Positions 44,279-56,030 of a stretch of DNA of 64,000 nt are shown piece by piece. This stretch comes from Chlorokybus atmophyticus (Eukaryota; Streptophyta; Chlorokybophyceae; Chlorokybales; Chlorokybaceae). Made by a program: the position numbers and the translations under genes. The stretch spans positions 406,760 through 470,759 of the forward strand of contig RHPI01003389.1 of NCBI GenBank assembly GCA_009103225.1, in the 5' to 3' direction. Numbering within the stretch: position 1 is the first letter of the stretch; every line of letters starts with the position of its first letter. Under the pieces are notes generated by a model that saw nothing but the letters and a program-made list of their open reading frames with translations, made no database searches and was not told the DNA's origin.

Positions 44279-47200
44279 TCAAAACTGAGCCACAAATCGC
44301 GGATCGCGATCTGACACCAAGTTGCGGGGCAAGCCATGCAACTTGAACACAGACGCGACAAAAACCATCGCCAACTCACGGGAGCCTATCTCTGTGCGAC
44401 AAGGGACAATGTGGACCATTTTTGTCAAACAATCCACAAAAACTGCAACCGCAGTGTGACCTAATGCTGTCTCTGGGAGCCCAGTAATTAAGTCCATACT
44501 CACACTTTCCCATTTGCCATCAGGAATAGGCAATGGTCGCAGCAAACCAGCGGGTTTCTGACGTAACGGCTTATCACGCTGACATTTGTCACACGTGTCC
44601 ACATACCGTTTTACATCAACAGGCAACGATGGCCACCAATACAACTGTTGCGCTGCTTTAGCAGTCTTGCGATTGCTAAAGTGCCCAGCGTATGGTGGAT
44701 CGTGTACATCAGCTATGCATTCCGCACGCAATCCACCATGGTCAGGTATTACCAAGCTGGTGCCCACATAATACAAATTGTCTCGTTTGCTCAGCTTTTG
44801 CACGCTGTCCTCTGACAAGAACCATGGGTCAAAAGCATACCCTTGCACAACAGCTTGCACAAACTCATCATCCGGTGGCAATGTACCGCGCATCGCAAGC
44901 AACTGCGCACGCATAGCTGCCAACAATGATGGACAACGACTCAGAGGATCAGCAACATTGGTTCCGCCTGGCCGGTATACCCACTCAAAGGTAAACCGAA
45001 ACAGAAACTCATTCCAGCGGGCTTGCCTTCGTGACAAGTTTTGCTGTGTTGAGAAATACACTAATGGATTGTGATCAGTCACCATTGTGAACTAAACCCC
45101 CTCCAAGTAACATCGCCATGTTTCCAGAGCATGTACTATACCAAGCAACTCTTGCTCGGTGGTAGTTTAATTCACCTCTGTTGGGATGAACTTCCTACTC
45201 TCATAAGCACATGGTCTGCCATCTTGCAACAGTACTGCACCACACCCAAGGGTGGACGCATCGCTAACCACAGTGAAATGCTTGTCCCAGTTTGGCAATG
45301 CCAACACTGGAGCAGAAGTCAAAGTTAGCTTCACCTGTTGCATAGCAGCTTCTTGTTCAGCTGTCCATAAAATGGAGCATCTTTTCGCAACAGTTTTGTC
45401 AAAGGCACCACTACTGTGGAGTACCCCATCATAAACTTGCGAAAGTAGTTTGCCAATCCCAAGAATGATCACAGCTAATGGATATTCTTAGGTTGAGGCC
45501 AATCCTTTACAACTTGCACTTTGCGAGGGTCAGGTTTCACACCCGCAACGCTCACAATGTGCCCCAAGAATGGCAACTCCGTCTTGCAGAAGTCACACTT
45601 CGCAAGATTGGTAAACAAGCGATGTGTACGCAGCAAGGCGAACACCGCTTTCAAGTGCTGCTTATGCTCTTCCTTGGGTTTATTAAAGTCAATAATTTCA
45701 TCCAAGTAAACCATAACATACTTGCCAAGTATGCCACCAAAATCTTATTCATTTCCTTCCGAAACACTGCGGGCGCATTCGTCAATCCAAAAGGTAACAC
45801 TTTGTATTGATAATGGCCCGAAGGTGTTCTGAATGCTGTCTTGTAAACATCAGAAGGATGAATCCGGATTTGATGATACCCACTTGTCAAGTCCAACGTA
45901 CTAAAGTACGCATTTCCCGATAGTTTATCAAACACATCATCAATCCGGGGCAGCGGGTATCGATTCTTTACCGTGACCTTGTTCAAAGCACGGTAATCCA
46001 CACACATGCGCAGCTTTCCATTCTTTTTCATCACAAACAAGATGGGCGCGCCAAAGGGTGAAGAACTCGGTTCAATCAATCCCTTTTCCATTAACTCTTT
46101 GATTTGAGTTTCCATTCCCCCCCCCTCTCGGGGGCTCAGCCTATATATAGGCCGAAACGGAGGCTCACTATCAGGAATGAGTGATATTGTGTGTTCGACA
46201 CCTTGATCAGAAGGTAAGCCTAGCAACTCATCTGAGAACACATCTTGATACTCCTCAATGATGTCTGCATCACCTTCTATATTTCCCGGCACAAAGTCGT
46301 CCGACAACGTCAAGTGTACCAGAAACGCCGGTGTATTTTTGCGCAACGCACGTTTCACTTGCAGTGCAGTGAGTAGCGCAGGGTCGGTCTGCTTGTGGTC
46401 CAAGCTATGTGACCCTTTCACTGGCAATGTTACACGCTTACGACCTTTCTGTACTGTGCACAAGCGTGCGCCAGTATCCAATGTCATTTTGACATTTTCC
46501 TGCCATTCCTGTCCTAATACCACATTAACACCTGATATGTCGATGGATACCACTAAAACAGTAAGAGTGGCATGATAATTACCAATCTTTACTTTCATTT
46601 TTATATCCCCTTTCACTGGCAACGCACCCCCCGCACCGGCAGCTAAAAATGCTGAGGGTTTACACGCTATCTTGTTGCGCACAACCCATTATTCCTCAAC
46701 GAAGTTGTGTGTTGCACCAGTGTCAATCAAAAACGCACTGTTTACACCTTGCATTGTGCCACTACATGTCCACAACAGAGGTACCACCCGTCCTTGAAAT
46801 GTAGCCAAGAGTCCGTGACTAATGCGAGGGTTGATCATTATGGCTGACAACCGTACTATCCCTGTTTCGCGCTTGCTGAATTGCTTCAACACAGACCCCC
46901 CGCAAGTATGTTTTAACCATGGGCCATGATACTTTGGCACCATCACCACCATACTCAAGGTTTTTGTGCTTATTCTGCAACTCAGTCAATGCATGCACCT
47001 CATTGGTAAGCATGTTGAACTCCACATGTACAAGCACACAAGCATAGTCTTCCACTTTTTCAACATAAAAGAGTGGCAACTTGTCATGTGCTTGCCATGC
47101 ATGTGTCATTACATGCACTTAAGACAGATCATCAAACCAGTTTGCTGCTTGCATCTTAAGCAACTGGCTATCAACCGCATCTACATCAGTTACAGCGTAA
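44279..47200 (-). pseudogene. Gypsy-B pol: protease, RT, RNase H, integrase N-part
   Basis: Protease (LIDTGATHNFVEE) is near 46.7 kb. RT has [11 protein letters not shown] (45.89 kb) and [10 protein letters not shown] (45.71 kb; the second catalytic Asp of YLDD has become Glu). RNase H has VSDAS and TDHNPLVYF (45.08 kb). The integrase zinc region ends CDKCQRDKP (44.58 kb). Stops and frame changes lie near 47.12, 45.47, 45.17, 45.09 and 44.28 kb. The two element copies have different, partly complementary defects. Confidence 0.9.
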
Positions 47201-47202
47201 TC

Positions 47203-47797
47203 CTATTCAACCTTCTTGGCCTTGCCCTTCTTGGCGGGGCAGTTCTTCGCAATGTGGCCCGGCTGGTGACAGACGTAACAGGTGCGAACCGCAGCGGGTG
47301 TAGCACCACCAGCAGATGTGCCACCGGTCGGAGGCGTGAATGTCTTCGCCTTCTTTGCCGTGTGCGCACTCGGCTGAGGGTAACGCTTTCCTCCCACCCC
47401 GTGCGGCTTGGCCGCAGCTGCCACATGTGACTTTTCCTGCACCGCCGTGTCATCACTGTACAAATACACACTCAGCTTCTGCAGCTGGGCCAAGTCCTCA
47501 GGAACTCAAGGAAGTCCCGTTGCCGTGTTGTACTGCAGCTGATCGCGCACACGCGCATCCAAGCCGCGCTTGTACAACTCAAATTGCTCAGCCTTGTCCA
47601 TGGGCATGAGGCCACAGTTCACGCGGCCCACCAACGCTTGGAACTCCTGCAGATAGACTGAAGCCGTCCTGCCATTCTGTCACAGCTTGTTGAGCTTGTT
47701 GCGAGCCTGAGTAGCCGGATCCATGCCACCATAGCGCTCCACAAGGAACTTGAATAGTGCCTCCAATGTCTTAGCCGCACCATCCTCTGTCTGCCCA
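47203..47797 (-). pseudogene. Gypsy-B gag C-terminal remnant
   Basis: Keeps the C-terminal third of Gag including the CCHC knuckle, and ends at the same TAG as copy A (47205-47203). A Trp codon of copy A (GLPWIP) is TGA here (47508-47506). The N-terminal two-thirds are lost: leader sequence joins gag at GGGCAGACAGAGG, where copy A has GGGCAGA (23452) and GGCAGACAG (24329). Confidence 0.9.
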
Positions 47798-48682
47798 AGG
47801 ATACAAGCCGTCAATACTGGAAGTTTGCAAGTGCACAAACACACAAGTTGTGCACTTCAAAAGTGACAAAATCTACTGATTTTTCCTCGTCAAGTTTCAA
47901 GTGCTTAACGTGAAGTATTCAGCCCGAAGAAGAGCTCTCCACACACCTCTCAACTAGATACTTGATTTAAAACAAACCGCACGCGAATCCACGCGGCGGT
48001 TCGCAAGCTATAGCCACTCAAAGTTTTCACTTTGTACAACTCAGCTCAACTCACAATTGCAATTGACACACAAGGTGCCAAAGTCTCGTTGAATCAGCCC
48101 TACAGGCCGATATCGACAAGTTGTGAGTCGTGAGTTTGATATCGGCCGCCCAAAATGACTCTGGCGGCCTCACCGCACTGACTGGCGGTCGGAACAGCCG
48201 ATATTGCCACCGAACTGCCCCACAAAGGTTGATAATGTAAAAACCACTTCAAACCCTTCACACCACCACGAATCCACGTGGTGGCAATGTCCCAAGCACA
48301 CACAAGTGTTTATAATAATATAAAGTACTATGTGATGTGCTGGACATGCAATGCCTAGAGGAGAAAGCCTGAATGGCCGCCTCCCCTAACAGCAAGCTAG
48401 GCTAGGCCAGGGCGACTAGGCTAGGCTAGGCCAAGCAAGCAAGTAAGCAAGGCTAAGCTAAGCTAAGCTACACCAGCAGCAGCGTTATGCACAACAACAG
48501 CAACAACAACTAACACCACTACCCACCCTAACTTGTGGGTAGCTAAGCTAGCGCCGCCGCCGCCGTTGCCGCTGCTGCGTCGCCTGCTGCGTCGCCTACT
48601 GCCAATAGTTGCCGCCGCTACTGCGCCGCCAGAGCCGCCGCCGCCCCCCACAGACCCCTCGCCGTCCTTGCTCCGATACCAA

Positions 48683-49021
48683 TGTAAGGAGAGGGGGTGC
48701 TACCTCCTCCCTTTAATCCCCTACCCCAACACCACCACCAGCCACGCCGACCACACCGCCGCCGCCAGGGGCAACTGCCGAAGCAGAAGATCCCCTGGCT
48801 ATGGCGGCTGCTGCGTTAGCAGTGCCGCCATACAGCTGATATCGACATGAGACTCATGTCTCATGTCGATATCAGTGTTACAGTTAAGTAACACTACATT
48901 AGAGCTTTAACACTAGGTTAACAGCCCTAATACGGCTTAATTGGCTGTATATACCCGTTGGGACCCTTATTTAATCCTAAATAAGGGCGGGGAACCTCTA
49001 CAGAGGTAGCACTCCGTTACA
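48683..49021 (-). repeat. Gypsy-B 5' LTR
   Basis: 339 bp, followed on the minus strand by the TTGGTATCGGAGC primer-binding site. The leader shows CTAGG/AAGCTA simple repeats and GCC-rich repeats near 48.4-48.65 kb. Confidence 0.95.
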
Positions 49022-49366
49022 CCTACTGTGTGGGAATGCGCCTCTCAAATACAAACGTGCACACATTAAGGACAAGTGCAGCAAGCACGCCAACCTCAGA
49101 GACAATGTGCGACCCATTGTAAGCAGTATCCAGTGTTGTATATACTATGTTAAGCACTAGTCAACTCTAGTAAACTTTTTACTAAATGTCAACACTACAC
49201 AACATTAGTCAATAGTCAATGTTAATGATGAAAGTCAAAGTGGACCATGGTTGACCATAATGGCGGTTGACCATAATTGCCGTAACGACGAAGGTCAAGC
49301 TGATTGTACCAATTACATGTCGGTACCGCCTATACATGTACCTTGAACAACATATAACGTTCAACA
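49022..49366 (-). repeat. Family-A LTR remainder, antisense
   Basis: Continues the A LTR broken by gypsy-B (the TSD CCTAC is shared). Ends GTTCAACA one base before the B element LTR. Confidence 0.8.
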
Positions 49367-49367
49367 C

Positions 49368-49829
49368 TGTTGAAGGTTAATTATATGAAGTTTGCTAGTA
49401 TAGTATGGTTATGGTACATATTGAAGGTTAAGCATATGAGGGTTGCTAGTATAGTATGCTTATAGTACTATCAGCTTGTTGATGTTACTTGGACCATGTG
49501 CGGCGGTTACGCAATGGGAGTTACAGTCAACAGGAGTTACGGGAGTTACGAGAGTTACGGTCAACCTTAACTTTGACCATTGACTAGGGTTGACTAGGAT
49601 TGACTTTAACCGTTGACTAGTGTTGACTAGAGTTGACTTTGACTAGGGTTGACTATTCTTTTCTGGTGTTGACTAGCTTAGTATATAAGTCACTGTATGT
49701 GGCGCATACAGTTGAAACTGCGATAGGAACATACTTCTCTTTGTTGTTGACATGCTATTGCACTTGTTGTTCCCCTTGTATGAGCGCATATATGAGGTAG
49801 GGCGCATACATGCACACTAGTTCTTAACA
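49368..49829 (+). repeat. Family-B 5' LTR (sense)
   Basis: 462 bp. TGTTGAAGGTTAAGC...TTCTTAACA. U3 holds GTTAC-type repeats then TTGACT/TTGACC repeats. AGTATATAAGTCACTG lies near 49.68 kb as TATA box. Confidence 0.92.
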
Positions 49830-49843
49830 GGTTACGGGCCCAC
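49830..49843 (+). promoter_or_regulatory. Half-tRNA primer-binding site (tRNA-iMet anticodon arm)
   Basis: GGTTACGGGCCCAC immediately follows the LTR. With one T-to-C change it matches GGTTATGGGCCCA, the complement of the initiator tRNA-Met anticodon stem-loop used as half-tRNA primer by Drosophila copia. Copia-E has GGTTATGAGCC at the same place. Confidence 0.7.
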
Positions 49844-49953
49844 ACATGCTTAGAGTGGAAGTGTGTTGTGGTCGTGTAGGAAGTTGTAGTTGCTTAAGGG
49901 GAGTAGGTTGCGGCATCTGTGTGTAGCAGGAGGGCAACCAACGCCAAGGAAGC

Positions 49954-50692
49954 ATGGACAACATGACGATTACGATTGAGCCGCTGGACGTGGACAACTA
50001 CAGCACTTAGAGCATCAAGATGGAGCTGTTGCTCGTACACAAAGACATGTGGAAATATGTGGACCCCGCGGAGGATGTTCTTTTGGGAAAGGAGGCAACC
50101 TGGGAGAAAGAAGGGAAGAAAGCTTTGGCATTGCTGGGTTTGCACGTTGCTGAGCATCACTTGATTATGGTGAGAGAGTGCAAAGGTGCAAAGGAGTTTC
50201 AGGCAAAGCTTAAGAGCCACTTCAAAGCTCGCAACATGGCGAGGAGGCTGCAGTTGAGGCAAGAGCTGAACGCATTGTGGAAGGAGAGTGGAGAGCCAAT
50301 CACAAAATCTGTGGCGCGTGCAAAGGCGTTGTGGAAGGACTTGCTGGGTGTAGGGCACGAGTTGACAGAGCAAGAAGTGGTGTGGGTTGTGCTTTCGGGG
50401 TTGCCAAAGGAGTACAGGGTGGTACCGACCATTATGGAGTCTGCAACGGAGGAGTTGACACTTGATGGCGTACTACCACGCTTCTTCAGGAAGAGCAGCG
50501 CTTGCAGAAGAAGGTTGGGAAGAAAGACCAGTTGCAGCTACGGCTTTTATGGTAAAGAAAGGCACTCATGGTAGCGGCAAGGAGTGTTGGCGTTGCGGCG
50601 AGCGTGGTCACTTCAAGTATCAATGTCCCCACATGAAGACGTCCACCTACGGGAGCACCAATAGCAAGAAGGGTGAGAGAATTGCACTCTAG
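49954..50692 (+). pseudogene. Family-B copia-type gag, one nonsense and one frameshift
   Basis: ATG 49954 starts MDNMTITIEPLDVDNYST. The expected Trp of the copia Gag motif NYxxW is TAG at 50008-50010. It then stays open (MELLLVHKDMWKYVDP, LQLRQELNALWKESGEPI, AKALWKDLLGVGHELTEQE, VVLSGLPKEYRVV). It shifts frame near 50480 and ends with the zinc knuckle CWRCGERGHFKYQC. It binds and packages RNA in related elements. The nonsense makes this copy inactive as read. Confidence 0.88.
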
Positions 50693-51181
50693 GGTTATGG
50701 TGTAGGTTGGAGAAGGAAGAGGAGATAGTGGCAATCTTCTTATAACTAAGCTGGGAGTATCTAGCTTGGTGCCGAGTGCGAGAAGTACTTGGTGGAGGAG
50801 GCGTCCTTCATACGTGGGAGCTGGTGTATTTCAGCTTGGAGTGTTGCAGTGCGTGCAGTACTTGCGGGGCGAGCCAAGAGCGCGTGGTTGCTGTCTACTC
50901 AACAGCATGGTGTTTGAGCGTGATGCTTGAACATGGATATGAGAGGAGTAGCTGAGCGCGAGAAGAGTGGAGCTTACACTTTGCGAGCATGGTTTAGTGC
51001 TCAAGGTATACTATATGCAAGCGAGCAGTTTGCCGGGTGACAAGCATTGGGAGCGAGCAGCTCGAGGTGCTAGCGTCATGTATTGGAGCGAGAAGTTCCA
51101 AGTCAACTTGAAGGCAATGAAGGCGTGGGAGCTTGTGCATGCTGATGTGCAGATGCGGACAACAAGCTGCCTGCGTAGGAG

Positions 51182-51626
51182 TGTTGATGATTAAGCATAT
51201 GAGGTTTGCTAGTATAGTATGCTTATGATACATGTTGAAGGTTAAGCATATGAGGTTTGCTAGTATAGTATGCTTATAGTATAGTCAGCTTGTTGATGTT
51301 ACGTGGACCATATGCGGTGGTTACACAATGGGAGTTACAGTCAACAGGAGTTACGGGAGTCACGAGAGTTATGGTCAACTTTGACTTTGACCATTAACTA
51401 GGGTTGACTAGGGTTGACTTTGACCATTGACTTGTGCTGACTAGAGTTGACTAGTCTTTTCTAGTGTTGACTAGCTTAGTATTTAAGTCACTGTATGTGT
51501 CGCATACAGGTGGAATTGCAATAGGAACATACTTCTCTTTGTTGTTGACATACTATTGCACTTGTTGTTTCCCTAGTGTGAGCGCGTGCATGAGATAGGC
51601 GCATACATGCACACTAGTTCTTAACA
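51182..51626 (+). repeat. Family-B 3' LTR (sense)
   Basis: 445 bp, with a partial duplication of its first bases (two AAGCATATGAGGTTTGCTAG units). Ends CTTAACA. Confidence 0.9.
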
Positions 51627-51721
51627 CAACTCACCCTCTCCCCAAGAACACTCTACCAGTAGGCTCCTATGCTCAACTCATTGATGCAAGCAATCACACA
51701 AGCGAGTGTGGGCCCATTACT

Positions 51722-52092
51722 TATTGAGAACTAGTGATGCACCTAGTGTGTGTACGCGCCTCTCACATACAAGTGTGCACATATTAAGGACAAGTGCAGC
51801 AAGCACGCCACCTATAGAGACAATATGCGACCCATCGTATTAAGCAGCATACGATGTCTTATATATTATGCTACTAAGCACTAGTCAACTCTAGTCAAAG
51901 TCAACACTGGTCAACGGCCAAAGTCAACGGTAAACATTAACAGTTAAAGTTAAAGTTGACCATGGTTGACCATGACTGCCGCAGCTCTTGTAACTTTTGT
52001 AACTCCTGTTACCATAAAGGTTAAACTGATCGTACCAACTACATGTAGGCATCGCCTATACGTGTACCCTCAACAAACCATAACCTTGAACA
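51722..52092 (-). repeat. Family-A LTR, antisense, apparently solo
   Basis: TATTGAGAACTAGTGATGCA...CCTTGAACA, with the first G changed to A. No clear TSD. Confidence 0.8.
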
Positions 52093-52501
52093 CATACCCA
52101 TTATGGCGGTGGGTCCTTAGCCTATTGTGGGAGCTTGTACTTATACTCCACCCAAAAGACCATGGTAGACTCACAGCATTCACGCTAGGCTAGTAGGGCA
52201 TTATGCAATTGGATACATGTAAGGCCCCTCAACATTGAAATTTATGGGTACACATACACACTCATGCTTGAGAGGGGGCCCTGTAATAGTCTACACTAGC
52301 ACGGAGGCGGACCTTGTGCGAATATATGCTAGTGTACGCTATAACATACGGGTGTTGCTACTATGGGCGCATGCTCGCATACAAATGTGCGCACATTTGA
52401 GTGTCCGCACTACAGCCGTGCAACAGCCATAACTTCAGCATGTGTTATTAGTATTTGGTGAGCATAAGCTCGTTATGGAGTTATATATTTCAGTGAAACA
52501 C
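52093..52501. other. Unassigned sequence between A LTR and F2
   Basis: No gene or repeat recognised. Bounded right by the F2 hairpin. Confidence 0.4.
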
Positions 52502-54645
52502 ATGAGTTCAAGAAGCGCATAAAATGCGCGCCTATGAACTCAATAATTGTTTATGAGTAATGAGACTCTTGTGCCCCTAGTGCCTTGGGCACTAAGGGGT
52601 TACAAGTACTCACTAGGCATGAGTTACGAGTCGCAAGCTCCTTGGTAAGTCGCTTGAACACATAGCACGACAGCGTCATCCATGGCGAGGGTGGCGAGAG
52701 TGGTGAGGAGGTGTGGACGCAGGCGGCCCTCCACCATGGTCACATGGTCACAAGTGAGTGCCCACAATGTGATGGAGATGATGGAGAGGAGGTGGCAGCC
52801 ACAACCGCGGCGTGTTAACAATTAGTGTGCATGTACGCGCCCTACCTCATACATATACTCACACTAGGGGAACTACAAGTGCAATAGCATGTCAACAACA
52901 AAGAGAAGTATGTTCCTATTGCAGTTTCACCTGTATGCGCCACATACAATGACTTAAATACTAAGCTAGTCAACACTAGAAAAGACTAGTCAACCCTAGT
53001 CAAAGTCAACTTTAGTCAACACTAGTTAACGTTCAAAGTCAACCCTAGTCAACCCTAGTCAATGGTCAAAGTCAAAGTTGACCGTAACTCTTGTAACTCC
53101 CGTAACTCCTATTGACTGTAACTCTCATTGCATACCCGCCGCACATGGTCCAAGTAACATCAACAAGCTGATTGTACTATAAGCATACTATACTAGCAAC
53201 CCTCATATGCTTAACCTTCAACACGGCGGCGTTGCTAGCCGCCGATCGCTTGTTGCGGACTAAGCATCCAGATTGCGAGGTGGAAGAGGGAAGGAAGGAG
53301 AAAGCGGTGCGCCCCCCCCGGGTGGTAGGAGAGAAGAGGAGGTGAATACAGAGGGTGGTGGTGGAGGCGAGGATTAGGAATTCAATGAGGCGTAAAATGA
53401 GCACTTTCGCCCAAAGCACCAAAAGCGAGCTCCAAGTGCAAGCCGCTCTACCACCCCGCTCATGGTGTCTGCATAGGAACTTCATAATGTCCTTCGCGAA
53501 CATGAAAGACATGGCGAGGAGGTCGGCGGTGTTGGAGGCGAAAAGCATACGCTTAAAGTGTGGGAAGGCGCCGGTCATCCCATATAAACCCGTTGCCGAT
53601 GAGCCCACCCACCCCGTACTTGTGAAAATCCTTTGTCGCGATAACGGTGACTCCACCGACGCCAATGCTTCAGTGGCGGCCATGGCCACTCGCTTCAGCA
53701 AAGGCATTGTATCTGAAAAGGAGATCTCGAAGAAGCGGGCTCGAGAACACCTCAAGGTGGCGTCTCTCAATTCAGCTCAATGGTATCCTTTGAAAGTCGA
53801 GTAGTTACGCACCTTGTCGCGGACCCCCACTTTGCCAAAGGCTGCAAAGAGAACATAAAAGGTGGGCTCATTTCTTATTGAGCACCATCATAAGCACGCA
53901 CATGTAGGCACATAATTCTGCGGATACGGACTTGGCCCATGCGCACCTGCATATGCGTGCATTATGAGCCTTACAAAGGCGCCAGACCGTATAGCTCAAC
54001 ACACACTCATTAGCTACATGTGTTCTACATCCCTCCTCCCCCCGTATTTGGAGAGGGGGGAGGAGCCCGCACCTAGCACCATTGCATGTTCACCCCTGTA
54101 TTCACGTTGTGACTACCCCACATTAAGGGAATGAGCACAACACGGCACAAGTTTTGCATTTGCATGCGCATATGCACTTGGTAGGGTTGATAATGAATTG
54201 GGGGTACGCTTGGCACTACATCCGATGGCTTTGCCCGTCTAACTATGCAACCCGTGTTGCTTATATGTGCTTTGTGCACAGCATCGTATCAGGTGTGTAA
54301 CTAGTTCCACTGTGTGGGAATGCCCAATAAGCATGATTAAAAAGTTGTGGACGAGCTTGTGCGCAACCCCCTCGCAGCAGATTCTTCTGAGGCAAAGCGC
54401 CTTGAAAGCGCGTTAAAGAACGTGGCTGCCGCGCACCCCAAGCTCAAGGCAATGCCAGCCTACCATGCCAACAAATGCTGGGGCCATTATCCCCCCCGCT
54501 ACTCATGGTCATACGCATCTAATGCGAGGTAAACGAGCTATGTGACCGCTCGCATGCAGTCTCAAGCATCTTCGGCTGGGGGCCAGCGGGTTGTCCGCAC
54601 CTGCTACATCTATGGGAAGCCCGGCCTCCTGCGTACCTATTACCG
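52502..54645 (+). pseudogene. F2: second copy of the gag-like zinc-knuckle element
   Basis: Opens with the F hairpin (52504-52541), then an ATG near 52681 (MARVARVVRR). It is interrupted by a solo B LTR (52813-53223). It resumes with MARRSAVLEAKSIRLKCGKAP and TRFSKGIVSEKEISKKRARE (53.5-53.76 kb), matching F1 block 1. Block 2 at 54.34-54.64 kb reads VVDELVRNPLAADSSEAKRL and a ruined knuckle (CYIYGKPGLLRTYY, in which later Cys/His are lost). Several stops. It is more decayed than F1 and ends at a B LTR. Confidence 0.6.
52813..53223 (-). repeat. Solo LTR, family B, TSD CGGCG
   Basis: 411 bp, antisense, inside F2. CGGCG at 52808-52812 and 53224-53228. Confidence 0.9.
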
Positions 54646-55048
54646 TGCATCAAGAATTAGTGTGCATGTATGCGCCCTACCTCATACATGCGCTCGCACT
54701 ACGAGAACACCACGTGTAACATACAAGCATGTCAATATCGAAGAGAAATATGTTAGAGTTTCACCTTTTTGCGCCACATATAGCGACCTACATACCGAGC
54801 TAGTTAACAATACGAAGAATTGATAAATTTTAGTATAAGTGGATTATAGTCAACATTCGTCAACGGTCAATGTCACCACTAGTTAACGGTCAAAGTCAAA
54901 GTTGACCACAACCGTCGTACTTCCCATAACTCTCATAACTCCTGTTGACTGTAACTGCCAATAAACGCCACACATGCTTTGAATTAAATCAATAAGCTGA
55001 TTGTACTATAAGCATACTATACTAGCAGATATTATATGTTTAAACTCA
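54646..55048 (-). repeat. Diverged family-B LTR, antisense
   Basis: TGCATCAAGAATTAG start, TTGAC repeats, diverged end. The most divergent B copy in the window, so probably old. It separates F2 from the DIRS-like element. Confidence 0.75.
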
Positions 55049-56030
55049 CGCGCGAGTTATATGTGACACAGCTCATGCGGGGGGGTCACTATCGGTGGAT
55101 AGATGGATAAGAAGAATATGATCACGTACCACCTAAGCCAAGGCTTTTCGTAAGTGTGTGCAACTCAGGTAATGCTGCGCAAATAGCTCTCAGCCGCAGT
55201 GGAAAACTTTCATTGCCCAAACTTTTGCCAAATGTACAAGGGCACAACAGCCTGCACCGCATGGGTTGCAACATCTGGATGGGCAGAGTGCAAAAACGTG
55301 TGGGGTCCTCCCTCGCCGCCTCAATGGTTGCCGTTCCCAACCGAGCATGGTGCCATGCGGTACAACGGTGTCGCATATGATGCATGTTCCCCCCGCCCGC
55401 TTGATGGAGCGCAGCTTGCCGGGTTCGTCTTGCTTGTTACCCGAACCAAACAACAACTTTTCGGTGTGCATCACAGAGCACAAATCACCCCCGACAGCAG
55501 CTATGTGCACTGTCGCGCCCACACCATGTTGGTCGATTTTACTGCGCGAGATGACGAGATCCATGCAATGCGGTTGAGATATACTGTCCTGCACGTCGAC
55601 TTTTGCCAGGTCGAAATACCACATCATACCTGCAAACCTCAGCAGCACGGCCACTGTTGGCATTCTGGCCACCAAGTCCCACCCATTACGAGCAAAGTGT
55701 GAGACCATAGCTCGCAAGAGCTGAAGCGTGTACGCGTCCTTCTTCCGCGTGATTTATGGTAGCAGCCTGGCAGCGGCCTCAGGCACCACCGCAACGAGTG
55801 CATGCGGTGTGGGAGAGGCCTGGCCAGCCATGGTATGCGCAGCGGTATGGCGGAAGATGCATGTTTTACAGGTGCCGGGATGGTGAAATTCACCAATACC
55901 TTGGTCAGAAACATGGCCACTGTGCCAGGGTCCGCCGGCAGGGCAGCCCAACCACGAGGCGTGCAAAACTCCACAAAGCGACGCCAGTAGCCCTAATGGC
56001 CCCGCAAAGTGCTAGTAGCACATGACGCCG
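55049..56030 (-). pseudogene. Tyrosine recombinase (YR) domain of the DIRS-like element
   Basis: From 56.0 kb downward: LPADPGTVAMFLTKVL, SSAI, then in shifted frames HTMAGQASPTPHALV, KKDAYTLQLLRAMVSHF, VAVLLRFAGMMWYFDL (carrying the first catalytic Arg region) and VISRSKIDQHGVGATVHI. Near 55.25 kb is THAVQAVVPLYIWQKFGQWK followed by STAAESYL. These correspond to the DIRS YR core: the R box, the K-turn and the H/R...G.W...Y box. It needs at least three frame changes. In live elements it integrates circular cDNA without target duplication. Confidence 0.75.

Larger units (their letters stand above)
42971..49021 (-). mobile_element. Ty3/gypsy chromovirus-type retrotransposon, copy B, TSD CCTAC
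   Basis: Same family as gypsy-A. LTRs are 42971-43309 (3') and 48683-49021 (5'), each 339 bp, with TSD CCTAC (42966-42970 and 49022-49026). The internal part is about 1 kb shorter than in copy A because most of the gag N-terminal region is deleted (junction near 47795). Pol carries nonsense changes, for example Trp to TGA at 44279-44281 and Gln to TAG at 45092-45094. It is dead on its own, but the integrase/chromodomain frame is intact where copy A is shifted. It is inserted in a family-A LTR next to copia-D. Confidence 0.96.
49368..51626 (+). mobile_element. Gag-only family-B copia-type element
   Basis: Direct LTRs 49368-49829 and 51182-51626, a half-tRNA primer site and a copia-type gag with zinc knuckle. 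A spacer of about 490 bases lacks any pol similarity. At 2.26 kb it is a compact non-autonomous element of the gag-only kind known from plant copia families. It would need RT and integrase in trans, plausibly from a C-family copia with related gag. No convincing TSD was found; its left end abuts an A LTR. Confidence 0.85.

Noticed and set aside
24919-50010. Reassignment of TAG to a sense codon in this organism
   Set aside because: TAG occurs at a conserved site only between gypsy gag and pol. Elsewhere in-frame TAGs replace Trp, Gln or Glu in copies that also carry frameshifts, and cfap43 ends naturally with TAG. Readthrough plus mutational decay explains the data.
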